Origin: JANMDS01 sp031430575
GTDB lineage: Bacteria > Pseudomonadota > Gammaproteobacteria > Burkholderiales > Casimicrobiaceae
Assembly (NCBI GenBank): GCA_031430575.1
Contig: JANPBT010000060.1
Location: 107,209 to 171,208, forward strand
Length of the DNA: 64,000 bases
Reading direction: 5' to 3'
Shown here: one piece after another, positions 9,146-18,112 of the stretch
Layout: every line of letters starts with the position of its first letter
Numbering within the stretch: the stretch's first letter is position 1
Program-made: the position numbers and the translations under genes
Notes under the pieces: model-generated
The model's input: the letters and a program-made list of their open reading frames with translations, nothing else
Databases searched by the model: none
Told to the model about the DNA's origin: nothing

Positions 9146-11425
9146 CTACATGCCGAGCTTTTTCTTGATCGCGGCGAGCTCGCGCTGCATCGTCGCATTC
9201 GACTGCTCTAGCTGACTGTTTTTCGATTTAAGCGTTAAAACTTCAGAATCTAATTTTTGATTGATGCCCTGCACCGCCGCGAGCGCTACGCCGCTTACGT
9301 CCGAAGCAGTGATGTGACGATCATCTTCCCCAAACCCAAACGCTGCCCAAAAATCTTGCGCCATCGGGCTTAAGTGGCGACGGTTTGTGCCTTTAAATTG
9401 CCATGTGGAAAGCGGTAAGTTCACCACTTTCGAAAGCACGTCTTTTGGTGAAATCGCCTTGATGCCGTCTTTCAAATTTCGGTCGGAGGAGCAGCTCCAG
9501 CTTGCCGCGCCGCCGGAAGGTAGCGAGCAGCCAGCAGTGGCGTCGCTCGCGTTCGCGGCGATGGTGGTTGCATCTACTTTAAACGAAACACCGCCGCGCG
9601 CGCGGACTGCGAATTGGTTGTTGGCGGTGGAGCGGAAAGGTTGGGTATTGGCAACCAAACTCGTGGCTAGGCCCGCGTCTTGCGTGTCGGCCCAAACGAA
9701 CGCGCCAAAGTAGTTAGTCGTGCCTGCGACGTCATCGGTACGCGCGCCACGCCCGCCTACAAAGCTCAAGCCGCCGGAAGCGTGGTTGCGCAACCCGCCG
9801 GGGATCACTGCGAACGAGCCCGCCGCAGTGTTGCCCAAACCACCGCCGATGAACGACTGGGTTGCGGTCGCTTCGTTGGATGTGCCGCCGATCACAGTCG
9901 CTTCGTTGCCTGCAGTACGATTGCCAACGCCTGCGCCGATGAAATTACGCCGACCTTCTGCCCGATTGCGGCAGATCCCATCAAACGCATTGGTGGCACG
10001 GTTGAAGCAACCATCGGTTGCGCCAGCGACGGGCTCGTAGTTTGAGCCACCGCCCACAATCACGGCCCGGTCGCCTGAGGCTACGTTACCGAAGCCGCCG
10101 CCGATGAAGGCGCGAATGCCAGACGCAGTATTCTCCTGTCCCCCACCTATTACCGAGGTAGAACCCGTGACAACATTTTGGCGACCACCGCCGATAAATC
10201 CGTAGTTGTCCGAAACAGTATTGTTCCAGCCGCTCGCAATTCCGTTCTGAAATCCGGCTGTGATAACGTTTAGCAACCCACCTGCCACTGTATTTTCGCC
10301 GGTCCCCGAAGTTCGATTTTTTTGTCCACCCCCGATTGTCGAGGCCGTGCCGCTCGCACTGTTTCCGAACCCGCCACTAACCGTCGCGCCGAGCCCTACC
10401 GCGTTATTTGAAAAACCTCCGGAAACTGTTTCGCCGTTGTTTCCAGCGGTATTGTTGGCCGCTCCATTGATTACTGTCGGAGATGCCCCTGGGTTTTGAA
10501 TCACCCGCAGCCCATCGCCATTGCGCGATGGAGGCATGAAGTAGCCATTGACGTCGATCTTAATCTGCGTCGCCCCGGCCGATTGCAGCTGCATCGCGCC
10601 CGCTGCCGATAGCGGCACAAGCGATGAGCCGCTGGCGTAGTTCGCAGGTATAGACCAGCTCGCAACTGCGCCACCTGCCCCGCCGGCATCCCCCGCAAAC
10701 ACCACGCCACCGGTGGAGGGAATATTCTCCACCGTAAAGAGGGAAGCCACTGCCTTTGCTCCTGCCGGAATCCCGCAGCGGCCGGTGACTTGCACCACGC
10801 GTATGCCGTAGCCCGCATTGAGCGCCGGGCCACCTTCTGGCGGCGCGGGGGAGACTCCTGGTCGCGTATCCATCAGATTGCAGGGCGCAATTGGGGTGTA
10901 GACCAAATCAATGGTGGGATCGCCAACGGCTTTGGATTTTTCCTCGCTACTATTGAGCGCTGCAAACTGGGCTGTGGCTGGCGATTGCGCGCGCACTTGG
11001 GTTGTGAGGTGCGCGAGGTCTTGCGCATGGCGCACGCCGTGTCGTTGGGCGAGATCGGCAGTGATGCGGGATCGGGCCGCGAAGGTGGCGAGCAGTTGCG
11101 TCTGCTCAGCAGTATTGAGCACTTCCAGCACGCCGTCAAACGAGCCTGCGAGATGCGCGGCAAGGAGCTGATCGGCGCGCAAGGCCATGAGCTTTGCCGT
11201 CAGCGATGTAATCTGCTGCGCCGGTAATTCTCGTGCCCAGGTGGTGGTGACTTTTTCTACGATGGCTTGTCGATTTAAATCAATCGAGAGCAGTGCGTCG
11301 GGCTTGGCGGTGAGCGCTTGTGCGCCTGCCAGCATGCTGCTGAGGCTGAAGCTGAGGCTGACCGCGAGCGCGATAGCGCGCAATCGCGCAACAATGCTGC
11401 GCCCGGTTTTTGCTTTGATGTTCAT
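9146..11425 (-). CDS. S74-family secreted adhesin-like protein, array copy 5
   Basis: 759 aa. ATG 11423-11425 with GGAG 8 nt upstream. Signal peptide MNIKAKTGRSIVARLRAIALAVSLSFSLSSMLAGAQA, then TAKPDALLSIDLNR; the usual PAAQI is here PAQQI, and the DNA (CTGCTGCGCCGGTA) is no longer the 14-mer. PCNLMDTRPG module, long Hep_Hag stack with one Cys-pair loop (CFNRATNAFDGICRNRAEG), NQFAVRARGG segment, S74 domain (SCSSDRNLKDGIKAI) and coiled-coil tail. Two stretches are nearly identical at DNA level to copy 6 (9537-9625 and about 10501-10690), suggesting recent gene conversion. Confidence 0.9.
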   Translation of the reverse strand: MNIKAKTGRSIVARLRAIALAVSLSFSLSSMLAGAQALTAKPDALLSIDLNRQAIVEKVTTTWARELPAQQITSLTAKLMALRADQLLAAHLAGSFDGVLEVLNTAEQTQLLATFAARSRITADLAQRHGVRHAQDLAHLTTQVRAQSPATAQFAALNSSEEKSKAVGDPTIDLVYTPIAPCNLMDTRPGVSPAPPEGGPALNAGYGIRVVQVTGRCGIPAGAKAVASLFTVENIPSTGGVVFAGDAGGAGGAVASWSIPANYASGSSLVPLSAAGAMQLQSAGATQIKIDVNGYFMPPSRNGDGLRVIQNPGASPTVINGAANNTAGNNGETVSGGFSNNAVGLGATVSGGFGNSASGTASTIGGGQKNRTSGTGENTVAGGLLNVITAGFQNGIASGWNNTVSDNYGFIGGGRQNVVTGSTSVIGGGQENTASGIRAFIGGGFGNVASGDRAVIVGGGSNYEPVAGATDGCFNRATNAFDGICRNRAEGRRNFIGAGVGNRTAGNEATVIGGTSNEATATQSFIGGGLGNTAAGSFAVIPGGLRNHASGGLSFVGGRGARTDDVAGTTNYFGAFVWADTQDAGLATSLVANTQPFRSTANNQFAVRARGGVSFKVDATTIAANASDATAGCSLPSGGAASWSCSSDRNLKDGIKAISPKDVLSKVVNLPLSTWQFKGTNRRHLSPMAQDFWAAFGFGEDDRHITASDVSGVALAAVQGINQKLDSEVLTLKSKNSQLEQSNATMQRELAAIKKKLGM

Positions 11426-11522
11426 TGAAATTCTCCATGATGTGATTTTTTTTTGAAAAATTAAATCATGCGATGCTGAAATCGCATTTCAATGAAGTCT
11501 AGGTAAAACGCAAGGCAGTGAA

Positions 11523-11541
11523 CATCCCCAAAACTTGGTAG
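11523..11541. promoter_or_regulatory. shared upstream box, copy 5
   Basis: CATCCCCAAAACTTGGTAG, about 100 bp upstream of copy 5. One of the two clearest examples of the box (CCAA/TTGG dyad), with copy 8. Confidence 0.55.
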
Positions 11542-11587
11542 ACAAGATCACCACACAATGAACCAAGCCAATCAAATGAGCAAAAAA

Positions 11588-11616
11588 CTGCGCCGCAGGT
11601 ACTTTTTGTACCTGCG
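11588..11616. repeat. dispersed 14-mer, exact, plus half of an inverted partner
   Basis: Exact forward copy at 11588-11601 preceded by A6; TACCTGCG at 11609-11616 is the first half of a reverse copy that then diverges. Looks like a terminator-type pair that has lost one arm. Confidence 0.8.
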
Positions 11617-11624
11617 ATGTGATT

Positions 11625-11645
11625 GATGACGTCATCTTATATAAT
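11625..11645 (+). promoter_or_regulatory. candidate promoter/operator of the toxin-antitoxin operon
   Basis: The perfect 12-bp palindrome GATGACGTCATC (11625-11636) is followed by TATAAT (11640-11645), 37 bp before the antitoxin ATG. A palindrome at the promoter fits autorepression by a ribbon-helix-helix antitoxin. No good -35 box seen. Confidence 0.45.
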
Positions 11646-11681
11646 TGCTGTCATTGACATCATTTTGAATCTTTGCAAGCT

Positions 11682-11915
11682 ATGACGACGCTCACTATTA
11701 GAAAGCTTCCCGATGAAGTGCACCGCGCTTTAAAAGTACAAGCGGCAAAAGCCGGTCGCAGCACCGAGGCAGAGTTGCGGCGCATCATCGAAATCGCGGT
11801 TACACCAAAGCTTAATGCGGCCGAAACCATGCGCGCAATTGGGCAATCATTTGGTGGCCTAGAAATTGAAATTTCTCGTGGGAAGCGCGCTTACGTTGCG
11901 CCGACGTTTGAATGA
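11682..11915 (+). CDS. ribbon-helix-helix antitoxin (FitA-like)
   Basis: 77 aa from the ATG at 11682 (an in-frame TTG at 11673 is the only earlier start). MTTLTIRKLPDEVHRALKVQ followed by AAKAGRSTEAELRRIIEIAV is the typical Arc/FitA N-terminal DNA-binding domain, a beta strand then two helices. The acidic/aromatic C-terminus (about residues 50-77, SFGGLEIEISRGKRAYVAPTF) is the part that in this family occupies the toxin's active site. Its stop overlaps the toxin start (ATGA), as usual for such pairs. Confidence 0.9.
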   Translation: MTTLTIRKLPDEVHRALKVQAAKAGRSTEAELRRIIEIAVTPKLNAAETMRAIGQSFGGLEIEISRGKRAYVAPTFE

Positions 11916-12334
11916 TCATTCTCGATACAAACGCCGTATCTGAGCCGCTCAAACCCTTACCCAACGCGCAATACATGCACTGGTTTGCCGCGCAACCAAT
12001 CGATAGCCTCTATCTGACTTCAATCACGGTTGCCGAAATGCTCACTGGCATCGCAAAGATGCCTGCAGGTAAGCGACGCAATGCCGTGCAAACCGGGATT
12101 TCGAAGCAGGTATTCCCGTTGTTTGACGGGCGGGTTCTCAATTTTGATGCGGCCTGCGCTGCTTTTTTTGCAGAGGTCATCGTGCGCGCCAATCGTACGG
12201 GGAACGATATCGCTTTTGAAGATGCCGCCATTGCCGCCATTGCGCTAACGCACCGTTTTCAATTGGTCACGCGTAACGTGCGCGATTTCAAGGGCACTGG
12301 AGTCGCGCTCATTAATCCTTGGGGAGAATCGTAG
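11912..12334 (+). CDS. PIN-domain ribonuclease toxin (VapC/FitB-like)
   Basis: 140 aa. Begins MIILDTNAVSE and keeps the acidic PIN residues D5, E42 (TVAEML) and D104 (AFEDAAIAAIA), with a late polar position in TRNVRDF (N122/D125). The family cuts RNA (tRNA or rRNA) using Mg2+; the target cannot be read from sequence. Translation is probably coupled to the antitoxin through a 4-nt overlap. The pair sits between array copies 5 and 6 on the opposite strand. Confidence 0.92.
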   Translation: MIILDTNAVSEPLKPLPNAQYMHWFAAQPIDSLYLTSITVAEMLTGIAKMPAGKRRNAVQTGISKQVFPLFDGRVLNFDAACAAFFAEVIVRANRTGNDIAFEDAAIAAIALTHRFQLVTRNVRDFKGTGVALINPWGES

Positions 12335-12358
12335 CTTTGACTCAAACTAAGTGCGTTA

Positions 12359-12408
12359 AAAAAACTGCGCTGCAGGTATTTTCGACCGATACCCGCGGCG
12401 CAGATTTG
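12359..12408. terminator. convergent terminator from a near-match inverted pair
   Basis: CTGCGCTGCAGGTA (12365-12378, one mismatch) faces TACCCGCGGCGCAG (12390-12403, one mismatch), with A-run on the left and ATTT on the right. It lies between the toxin stop and the 3' end of array copy 6, which converge. Confidence 0.75.
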
Positions 12409-12430
12409 GCAATTTTTCAGGCAAAAGCGC

Positions 12431-15400
12431 TTACAAACCAAGTTTCTTTTTAATCGCCGCGAGCTCCCGCTGCATCTCCGTGCTCCTGCGTTGCATTGCC
12501 TCGTTACTGCGTGCAAGGTGGGCATTCTTCGCCTTCAAAGCAGCGAGCTCATCGTTCATTTTCTGGTTCACCCCCTGCACCGCAGCAAGCGCCACGCCGC
12601 TCACATCAGATGCTGTGATGTGACGATCATCTTCCCCAAACCCAAACGCAGCCCAAAAATCTTGCGCCATTGGGCTTAAGTGGCGGCGGCTCGTGCCTTT
12701 GAATTGCCACGTGGAAAGCGGCAAGTTCACCACTTTTGAGAGCACGTCTCTCGGCGAAATAGACTTTATGCCGTCTTTCAAATTTCGATCTGATGAGCAG
12801 CTCCAGCTTGCAGCGCCGCCAGAAGGCAACGAGCAGCCTGCCGTGGCGTCGCTCGCGTTCGCGGCGATGGTGGTTGCATCTACTTTAAACGAAACACCGC
12901 CGCGCGCGCGGACTGCGAATTGGTTGTTGGCTGTGGAGCGGAAGAATTGAAGTGTCGTGGATGGCGTACCGTCTGGCGCATCCGCCCAGACGAACGAACC
13001 GTAGTGATCGGTGGGCGTCGTCGCTCCATCATTAGTCGCTGCGGCGCGCCCACCGGCAAAGCTAAACGCGCCCGTGGCACTGTTGCCCCAACCACCGGGG
13101 ACTACAGCGTATGTTCCCGCAGTATTTCCCGCGCCGCCGCCTACGGCTGCTCGTGAAGCAGCCGCAGTATTTACCGAGCCACCCGCAATCACCGAGCGCT
13201 CTCCCAATGCGGTATTTGCGTTTCCTCCGCCTATAAACGATTGCGAGCCCGCTGCTAGATTCGCTCGACCGCCTAAAATCGCTGCTGCGTTCGACGATGC
13301 CACGTTGCTTTCTCCCCCGCCGACTACCGTCCACGATCCGCCTGCTACGTTTTGGCACGGACCATCGAATGAACCCGTTGCACGGTTGAGGCAAGAGTTA
13401 ATCGAAAATGACCCTCCGCCACCAATGAAACTCCTCACTCCAGACGCAACATTGGTCGAGCCACCGGCAACAACGCTATAGTCACCCGTCGCTTCATTCG
13501 ATTGACCGCCGAGGACGGACGAATCGGTGCCGCTCGTTCGGTTTGCAATTCCTGCGCCGATGAGGTTTCGTTTCCCTTCTGCACGATTTGAGCAGGTTAC
13601 ATCCAGTAAGCCAGTAGTTCTGTTCCAGCAGCCAAGACTATCCGACCCACCACCGACGATTGCAGCACGTTCGCCAGTTACAGAGTTTCCGCGACCACCC
13701 CCAATGAATGCCCCATTGCCGGTCGTATCTGCGATCGTGTTGAAACTTCCACCAACAATGGCGGATCCATTGCCACCTGTCGTATTTTTAGCGCCCGCGC
13801 CGATGAAAGCGCCGTACCCCTGCGCATTAATCGTGTTGAACCAACCGCCAACGATTGCAGAATCATTTTGTGAGATGGTGTTGGACGCACCACCACCAAT
13901 GAATGTCCAGGCATTGCTAGTTTTGTTGTTGTGCCCACCACCAATCACGGCGCTTACGGCTGTAGCGGCAATTTCGTTCCGACAGAGTTCATCGCTCACA
14001 CCGGTGAAATGGTTATAGCAATTGCTCGCCGGTCCGGATCCGCCTGAACCCATGAACGAATTATTTCCGGCGACGATGCCACCGCTTCCGCCCACAAGTG
14101 CACTTTGGTTTCCACTCACTTTGTTTAAAAAACCACCAAGCACACCGCTATTGAATCCGCTAACCTCATTCCACGACCCTCCGGCGACCACTGAGTTGTA
14201 GTTCGAGACGTTGTTGTTTACGCCACCGCCCACAGTTGCGTTAGTCGAAGACACGCGGTTTTGTGCGCCTCCTCCGATTGTTGCGCCATCTCCAGATGAG
14301 CGGTTGTTATAGCCGCCAGAAACCGTTGACGTCTGCCCGTTGGCTTCATTCCAGCAAGGGGCGGTCGCCGTTGTTGCGACATGGTCATAGCAATTTGTAA
14401 GATTGCTTAACCCTCCCCCGCCAACGGTTGAACCGAGACCCGTCGCCTTGTTCCCTGCGCCACCACTAATAGTAGATCTGCTACCCGTCGCTTGATTGCC
14501 CCACCCGCCCGAGATGGTCGCGCCCGTCGCTGTGCCGACGGTATTGTCATCGTTTCCATTGACCACGGATGGAGCGCCCGTGCCCGCTCCAATCACCCGC
14601 AGCCCATCGCCATTGCGCGATGGAGGCATGAAGTAGCCATTGACGTCGATCTTAATCTGCGTCGCCCCGGCCGATTGCAGCTGCATCGCGCCTGCTGCCG
14701 ATAGCGGCACAAGCGATGAGCCGCTGGCGTAGTTCGCAGGTGTAGACCAGCTCGCAACTGCGCCACCTGCCCCGCCGGTATCGCCAGCAAACACTACGCC
14801 ACCGGTAGAAGGAATATTCTCCACCGTAAAGAGTGAGGCGACCGCTTTTGCACCCGCAGGGATGCCGCAGCGGCCGGTGACTTGCACCACGCGTATGCCG
14901 TAGCCGGCATTGAGCGCAGGGCCACCTTCTGGCGGCACTGGCGAGACTCCTGGTCGCGTATCCATCAGATTGCAGGGCGCAATTGGGGTGTAGACCAAAT
15001 CAATGGTGGGATCGCCAACGGCTTTTGATTTGTCTAGCGCTTGGGGTTGCGACTGCGTCGGTCGCTGCGCTTGTAGCTGCGTATGGAGCTGCGTATGGAG
15101 CTGCGCAAAATCTTGTGAATTTCGAACGCCGCGCTGCTGCGCGATTGCGGCGGTGATGATCAGGCGACTTTGAATAAGCGCTCTGCCGCGTATCGTCGGC
15201 CTCGCTGAGCACTTCCAGCACACCATCGAATGAGCCTGCAAGGTTGGCTGCAAGCAGCTGATCGGCACGCAAGCCTGCTAGCTTGGCCTTAAACGATTCA
15301 ATCTGCGCCGCAGGTATTTCTTTTGCCCACGATGCGGTGATCTTCTCGACGACAGTTTCTCGATTTAAATCAATTGAAAGAAGCGCATCGGGTTTGATGG

Positions 15401-15518
15401 CAAGCGCTTGGGCGCTGGCCACGGCCGATACCGCACTTACCACGCACCAGATTCCGACGCCAGCGGCAACCCGCCAACCCATCTTAATCGTGCCTAATTT
15501 CCGATCAGTCGTTCTCAT
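12431..15518 (-). pseudogene. S74-family adhesin-like protein, array copy 6, split by a frameshift
   Basis: ATG 15516-15518 with GGAG 8 nt upstream opens a good N-terminus (MRTTDRKLGTIKMGWRVAAGVGIWCVV; IKPDALLSIDLNR; EIPAAQIESF; LEVLSEADDTRQSA). Near 15175-15195 the frame changes: copy 4 continues LSALNQNRPTITAEIAQQRG, and the matching ALIQSRLIITAAIAQQRG here is one frame over (equivalent to one base gained or two lost). The remaining about 915 codons are intact: PCNLMDTRPG module, the longest Hep_Hag stack of the array with at least four Cys-pair loops, NQFAVRARGG, an S74 domain (SCSSDRNLKDGI) and a coiled-coil tail ending AAIKKKLGL. The frame change is not at a homopolymer. It could be a true mutation, a reversible variant or an assembly error. 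Confidence 0.8.
15303..15316 (+). repeat. dispersed 14-mer, exact, intragenic
   Basis: Exact copy in array copy 6, coding PAAQ in KEIPAAQIE. Confidence 0.95.
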
Positions 15519-15623
15519 CGCAATTCTCCAAATTGTTGGTTTTTTGAGAAGTGCGGCTACAGTGGGTTGATCCCAACGGGGCGCGCGCTTTTGCGAAGTC
15601 TAAAAAAATAGTGCGTGCTTGAA

Positions 15624-15642
15624 CATCCCAAGAATTGGGTAT
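15624..15642. promoter_or_regulatory. shared upstream box, copy 6
   Basis: CATCCCAAGAATTGGGTAT, a CCCAA-GAA-TTGGG dyad 106-124 bp upstream of the copy-6 start. Confidence 0.55.
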
Positions 15643-15674
15643 ATGGGTTACGCTCGCGCGCTAGAAATCAAAAA

Positions 15675-15890
15675 AATGCGCCTCCTCGCACGTACCGCGA
15701 ACTGGTTGCTGGCGGTGGCGCGGAAGATTTGCTAAGCATTGGCCACACATTGATCACCAAACGCTACGCGGCTTATTAGTGGGCGTAATAATTAATATGT
15801 GAGGCCAGAATTATTGATTGCCACCGCGTTTGTTTGTCGCACGTCGCGCTCAGCAGCGAAGCTGTACGCGCCGTTTGTATGGTGGAAGCC
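15675..15890 (-). pseudogene. remnant of another S74-family array copy
   Basis: On the minus strand 15835-15890 reads AYSFAAERDVRQTNAVAIN, matching the YSFAAGRxARADN segment of intact copies. Further on, 15675-15725 reads IFRATASNQFAVRARR, matching FRATANNQFAVRARGG. The part between is scrambled and includes stops (TAA after SGLTY). These are two short pieces in the right order next to the 3' end of copy 7, the scar of a deleted or recombined gene. Confidence 0.7.
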
Positions 15891-15902
15891 GCCGAGACGC
15901 GT

Positions 15903-17915
15903 TCAAAGCCCGAGCTTTTTCTTGATCGCATTGAGTTCGCGCTTGAGACTAGCAATTTCAGCGCCTTGCAAGGCAATTTTTTCATCCTTGATTTTCGCAT
16001 CCATTGCCTGCTTTTGACCTAGTCCTTGTATGGCAGCGAAAGCGACGCCTTGCGCGTCTATCGTGTTGATGTGAGTATCCGAGGCGCCTACACGAAACTG
16101 CCTGTAAAAGTCCTGCGCCATAGGGCCAATTTGGCGGGTCGGGGATCCGATAATTGACCATTTTGAAATTGACAAACGCATCAATGAATTCAAGACGGAG
16201 ATTGGAGAGACGGCCTCAACACGCTCTTTGATCCGTTTGTCGCTCGAACACGACCAAGCGCTAGTTCCAGGATTGATACGGCAGGAGCTGGTAACGTTAC
16301 CGAGCGTGTCGATGCCCGTCGCGAGCCATACGCCGCCTGTAGCGCGAACGGAAAATGTATTTGCCAACGAAACGCCTGCTCCAAACGCAGCTTGTGTCTG
16401 GGGGTCAAAAGAAAATGGTTGTGCATCTGACCACACTAGTTGCCCGTCGTTCCGCGCTTCAGCACGTCTCCCCGCCGCGAAACTATATTGACCTGACGCG
16501 AAGTTGTCAGCGCCGCCGGCAATTGTGCTGTTCGTGCCTGTTGCAAAGTTAAAAGTCCCGCCGCCGATTGCAGCGGCATATCCACTCGCACGGTTGCTTA
16601 ATCCACCGCCGATCGACCCATAGAGGCCGGAGACACCGTTTGCAGTACCGCCTGCTACGGTGGATGAATTTCCAGACGCAGAGTTATCAAGCCCCCCACC
16701 GATTGCGCTGCCAGCTCCGGAGGCTGTATGAAAGTCGCCCCCGCTAATCGTGCTGCCTTGTGCCGACGCAGTATTAGACGATCCCCCTGAAACCGTCCCG
16801 TACGCTCCGGAGACTAGATTCGCTTGCCCGCCCGCAACTACCGAATACGTTGCAGTTGCCTGGTTTCCACAGAAGCGAATATTGTTGTCTGTCGCAGGCT
16901 CATAGCAATTCGATGCGCCTGATCCACCCCCGCTCACAGTAGCACCGGGGCTCGTTGGTGTGCCGCCGCCAGCAACGTACGGGGCTCCAGCTATAGCGGC
17001 CGGAGTTCCCGCTCTGTTGTCCAGTGAGCCATTTGCAATATTAGGGGAATCTGAAAAACCGGCTGCGAAGACTACGCGTAGGCCGTTCCCATTCCGCGAA
17101 GGTGGCCTGAAATATCCAACTAGGTCAAGCTTCACCTGCGTTACGCCTGCCGATTGCAGTTGAATCGCGCCTGCAACCGAGAGCGGTGTAATGCTCGCAC
17201 CGGTTGCGTAATTCGCTGGGGCAGACCAGCTCACCACTGCGCCGCCTGTGCCACCCGCATCGGCGGCAAATAAAACGCCACCGGTTGAGGGAATATTCTC
17301 CACCGTGTATGAGGCGGTAACCGCTTTCGCGCCAGCTGGAATACCGCAGCGACCTGTAATCTGCACGTTTCTGACGGCATAGCCTGCAGCCAAGGCTGGG
17401 CCTCCTTCTGGCGGCACAGGTGTGGTGCCCGGACGGGTATCCATCACGTTACACGGCACAATCGGCGTGTAGACCAAATCACGATCCGGTTCGCCCACTG
17501 CTTTCGAACGATCAGCGATTGATGCATTTTCAAAAGAAACGCGATCGCCGTCCGTAAACCCTCGAATGGATTGCTCAACGGTCAAGGGCAGCGCCGCTTC
17601 ATTTCGATTGAGCACTTCGAGTACACCATCAAACCAACCGGACACATTTGCCGCCAGCAGTTGATCGGCGCGCAATCCCATGAGCTTTGATTTCAACGAA
17701 TTTATCTGCGCCGAAGGTACTTCGGATTCCCAGGAGGAGACGATGCGCTCAATGACCGCCGTTCGATTTAGGTCAATTTGAAGCAGGGCGTCGGGGCGAA
17801 CTCCAGATCGAGTCTCGCTCTGGGCGAACACAGTCGGGGAGGCACAAACCGCGAGTGCACTGGCCGCAGTGAACACGCGAGCGAACAAAAAAGGGATGCT
17901 GTACTTCTTCGGCAT
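15903..17915 (-). CDS. S74-family secreted adhesin-like protein, array copy 7
   Basis: 670 aa. ATG 17913-17915 with AGGAGAG 6 nt upstream. Signal peptide MPKKYSIPFLFARVFTAASALAVCASPTVFAQ. N-terminal module VRPDALLQIDLNR, with VPSAQINS in place of PAAQI (DNA CTGCGCCGAAGGTA, one mismatch to the 14-mer). PCNVMDTRPG module ending DLVGYFRPPSRNGNGLRV, a Cys-pair loop (NCYEPATDNNIRFCGNQ), Hep_Hag repeats, an S74 domain with SCSSDKRIKERV and tail LKRELNAIKKKLGL. It is the most divergent complete copy together with copy 3; both use SWSxxG and IDAQGVAFAAIQGL in the S74 domain instead of SDVSG. Confidence 0.9.
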   Translation of the reverse strand: MPKKYSIPFLFARVFTAASALAVCASPTVFAQSETRSGVRPDALLQIDLNRTAVIERIVSSWESEVPSAQINSLKSKLMGLRADQLLAANVSGWFDGVLEVLNRNEAALPLTVEQSIRGFTDGDRVSFENASIADRSKAVGEPDRDLVYTPIVPCNVMDTRPGTTPVPPEGGPALAAGYAVRNVQITGRCGIPAGAKAVTASYTVENIPSTGGVLFAADAGGTGGAVVSWSAPANYATGASITPLSVAGAIQLQSAGVTQVKLDLVGYFRPPSRNGNGLRVVFAAGFSDSPNIANGSLDNRAGTPAAIAGAPYVAGGGTPTSPGATVSGGGSGASNCYEPATDNNIRFCGNQATATYSVVAGGQANLVSGAYGTVSGGSSNTASAQGSTISGGDFHTASGAGSAIGGGLDNSASGNSSTVAGGTANGVSGLYGSIGGGLSNRASGYAAAIGGGTFNFATGTNSTIAGGADNFASGQYSFAAGRRAEARNDGQLVWSDAQPFSFDPQTQAAFGAGVSLANTFSVRATGGVWLATGIDTLGNVTSSCRINPGTSAWSCSSDKRIKERVEAVSPISVLNSLMRLSISKWSIIGSPTRQIGPMAQDFYRQFRVGASDTHINTIDAQGVAFAAIQGLGQKQAMDAKIKDEKIALQGAEIASLKRELNAIKKKLGL
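17706..17719 (+). repeat. dispersed 14-mer, one mismatch, intragenic
   Basis: CTGCGCCGAAGGTA in copy 7 at the same codons as the exact copies in its paralogues. Confidence 0.85.
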
Positions 17916-17965
17916 GAAACTCTCCTGAGGTTATCGAAATTTCAAAAAAGTGGAATCAGAACGGT

Positions 17966-17984
17966 AGACCAAAAAGGTAGGTCA
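17966..17984. promoter_or_regulatory. possible shared upstream box, copy 7
   Basis: AGACCAAAAAGGTAGGTCA contains ACC-AAAAA-GGT and the GGTAG half-site, but only 50-70 bp from the start. Weakest member of the set. Confidence 0.3.
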
Positions 17985-18035
17985 ATAAAACTTGGCAACG
18001 CCGGTGGGTGGGCGCGGGGTGATCATGGCGACAAT

Positions 18036-18090
18036 CTTCGCCGAAGGTACTCAACGCGTATTTGCACGTTTTTTGTATCTCCGGCGCCGA
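18036..18090. terminator. diverged inverted pair downstream of copy 8
   Basis: CTTCGCCGAAGGTA (18036-18049) differs from the 14-mer at two symmetrical positions that keep the core palindromic; TATCTCCGGCGCCG (18076-18089) is a three-mismatch reverse copy. Same position, after an array gene, as the intact terminator pairs. Ability to terminate is doubtful. Confidence 0.4.
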
Positions 18091-18112
18091 TGGAGCGCAC
18101 AAAAGTGAGAAT

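Larger units (their letters stand above)
11426..11681. other. divergent intergenic region between copy 5 and the toxin-antitoxin pair
   Basis: Holds the copy-5 upstream box (11523-11541), an exact dispersed 14-mer followed by a partial reverse copy, and the palindrome and -10-like box of the antitoxin gene. No coding signal seen. Confidence 0.6.

Noticed and set aside
12049..12075. GCCTGCAGGTAAG in the toxin gene as a motif copy
   Set aside because: Too many differences from the 14-mer.
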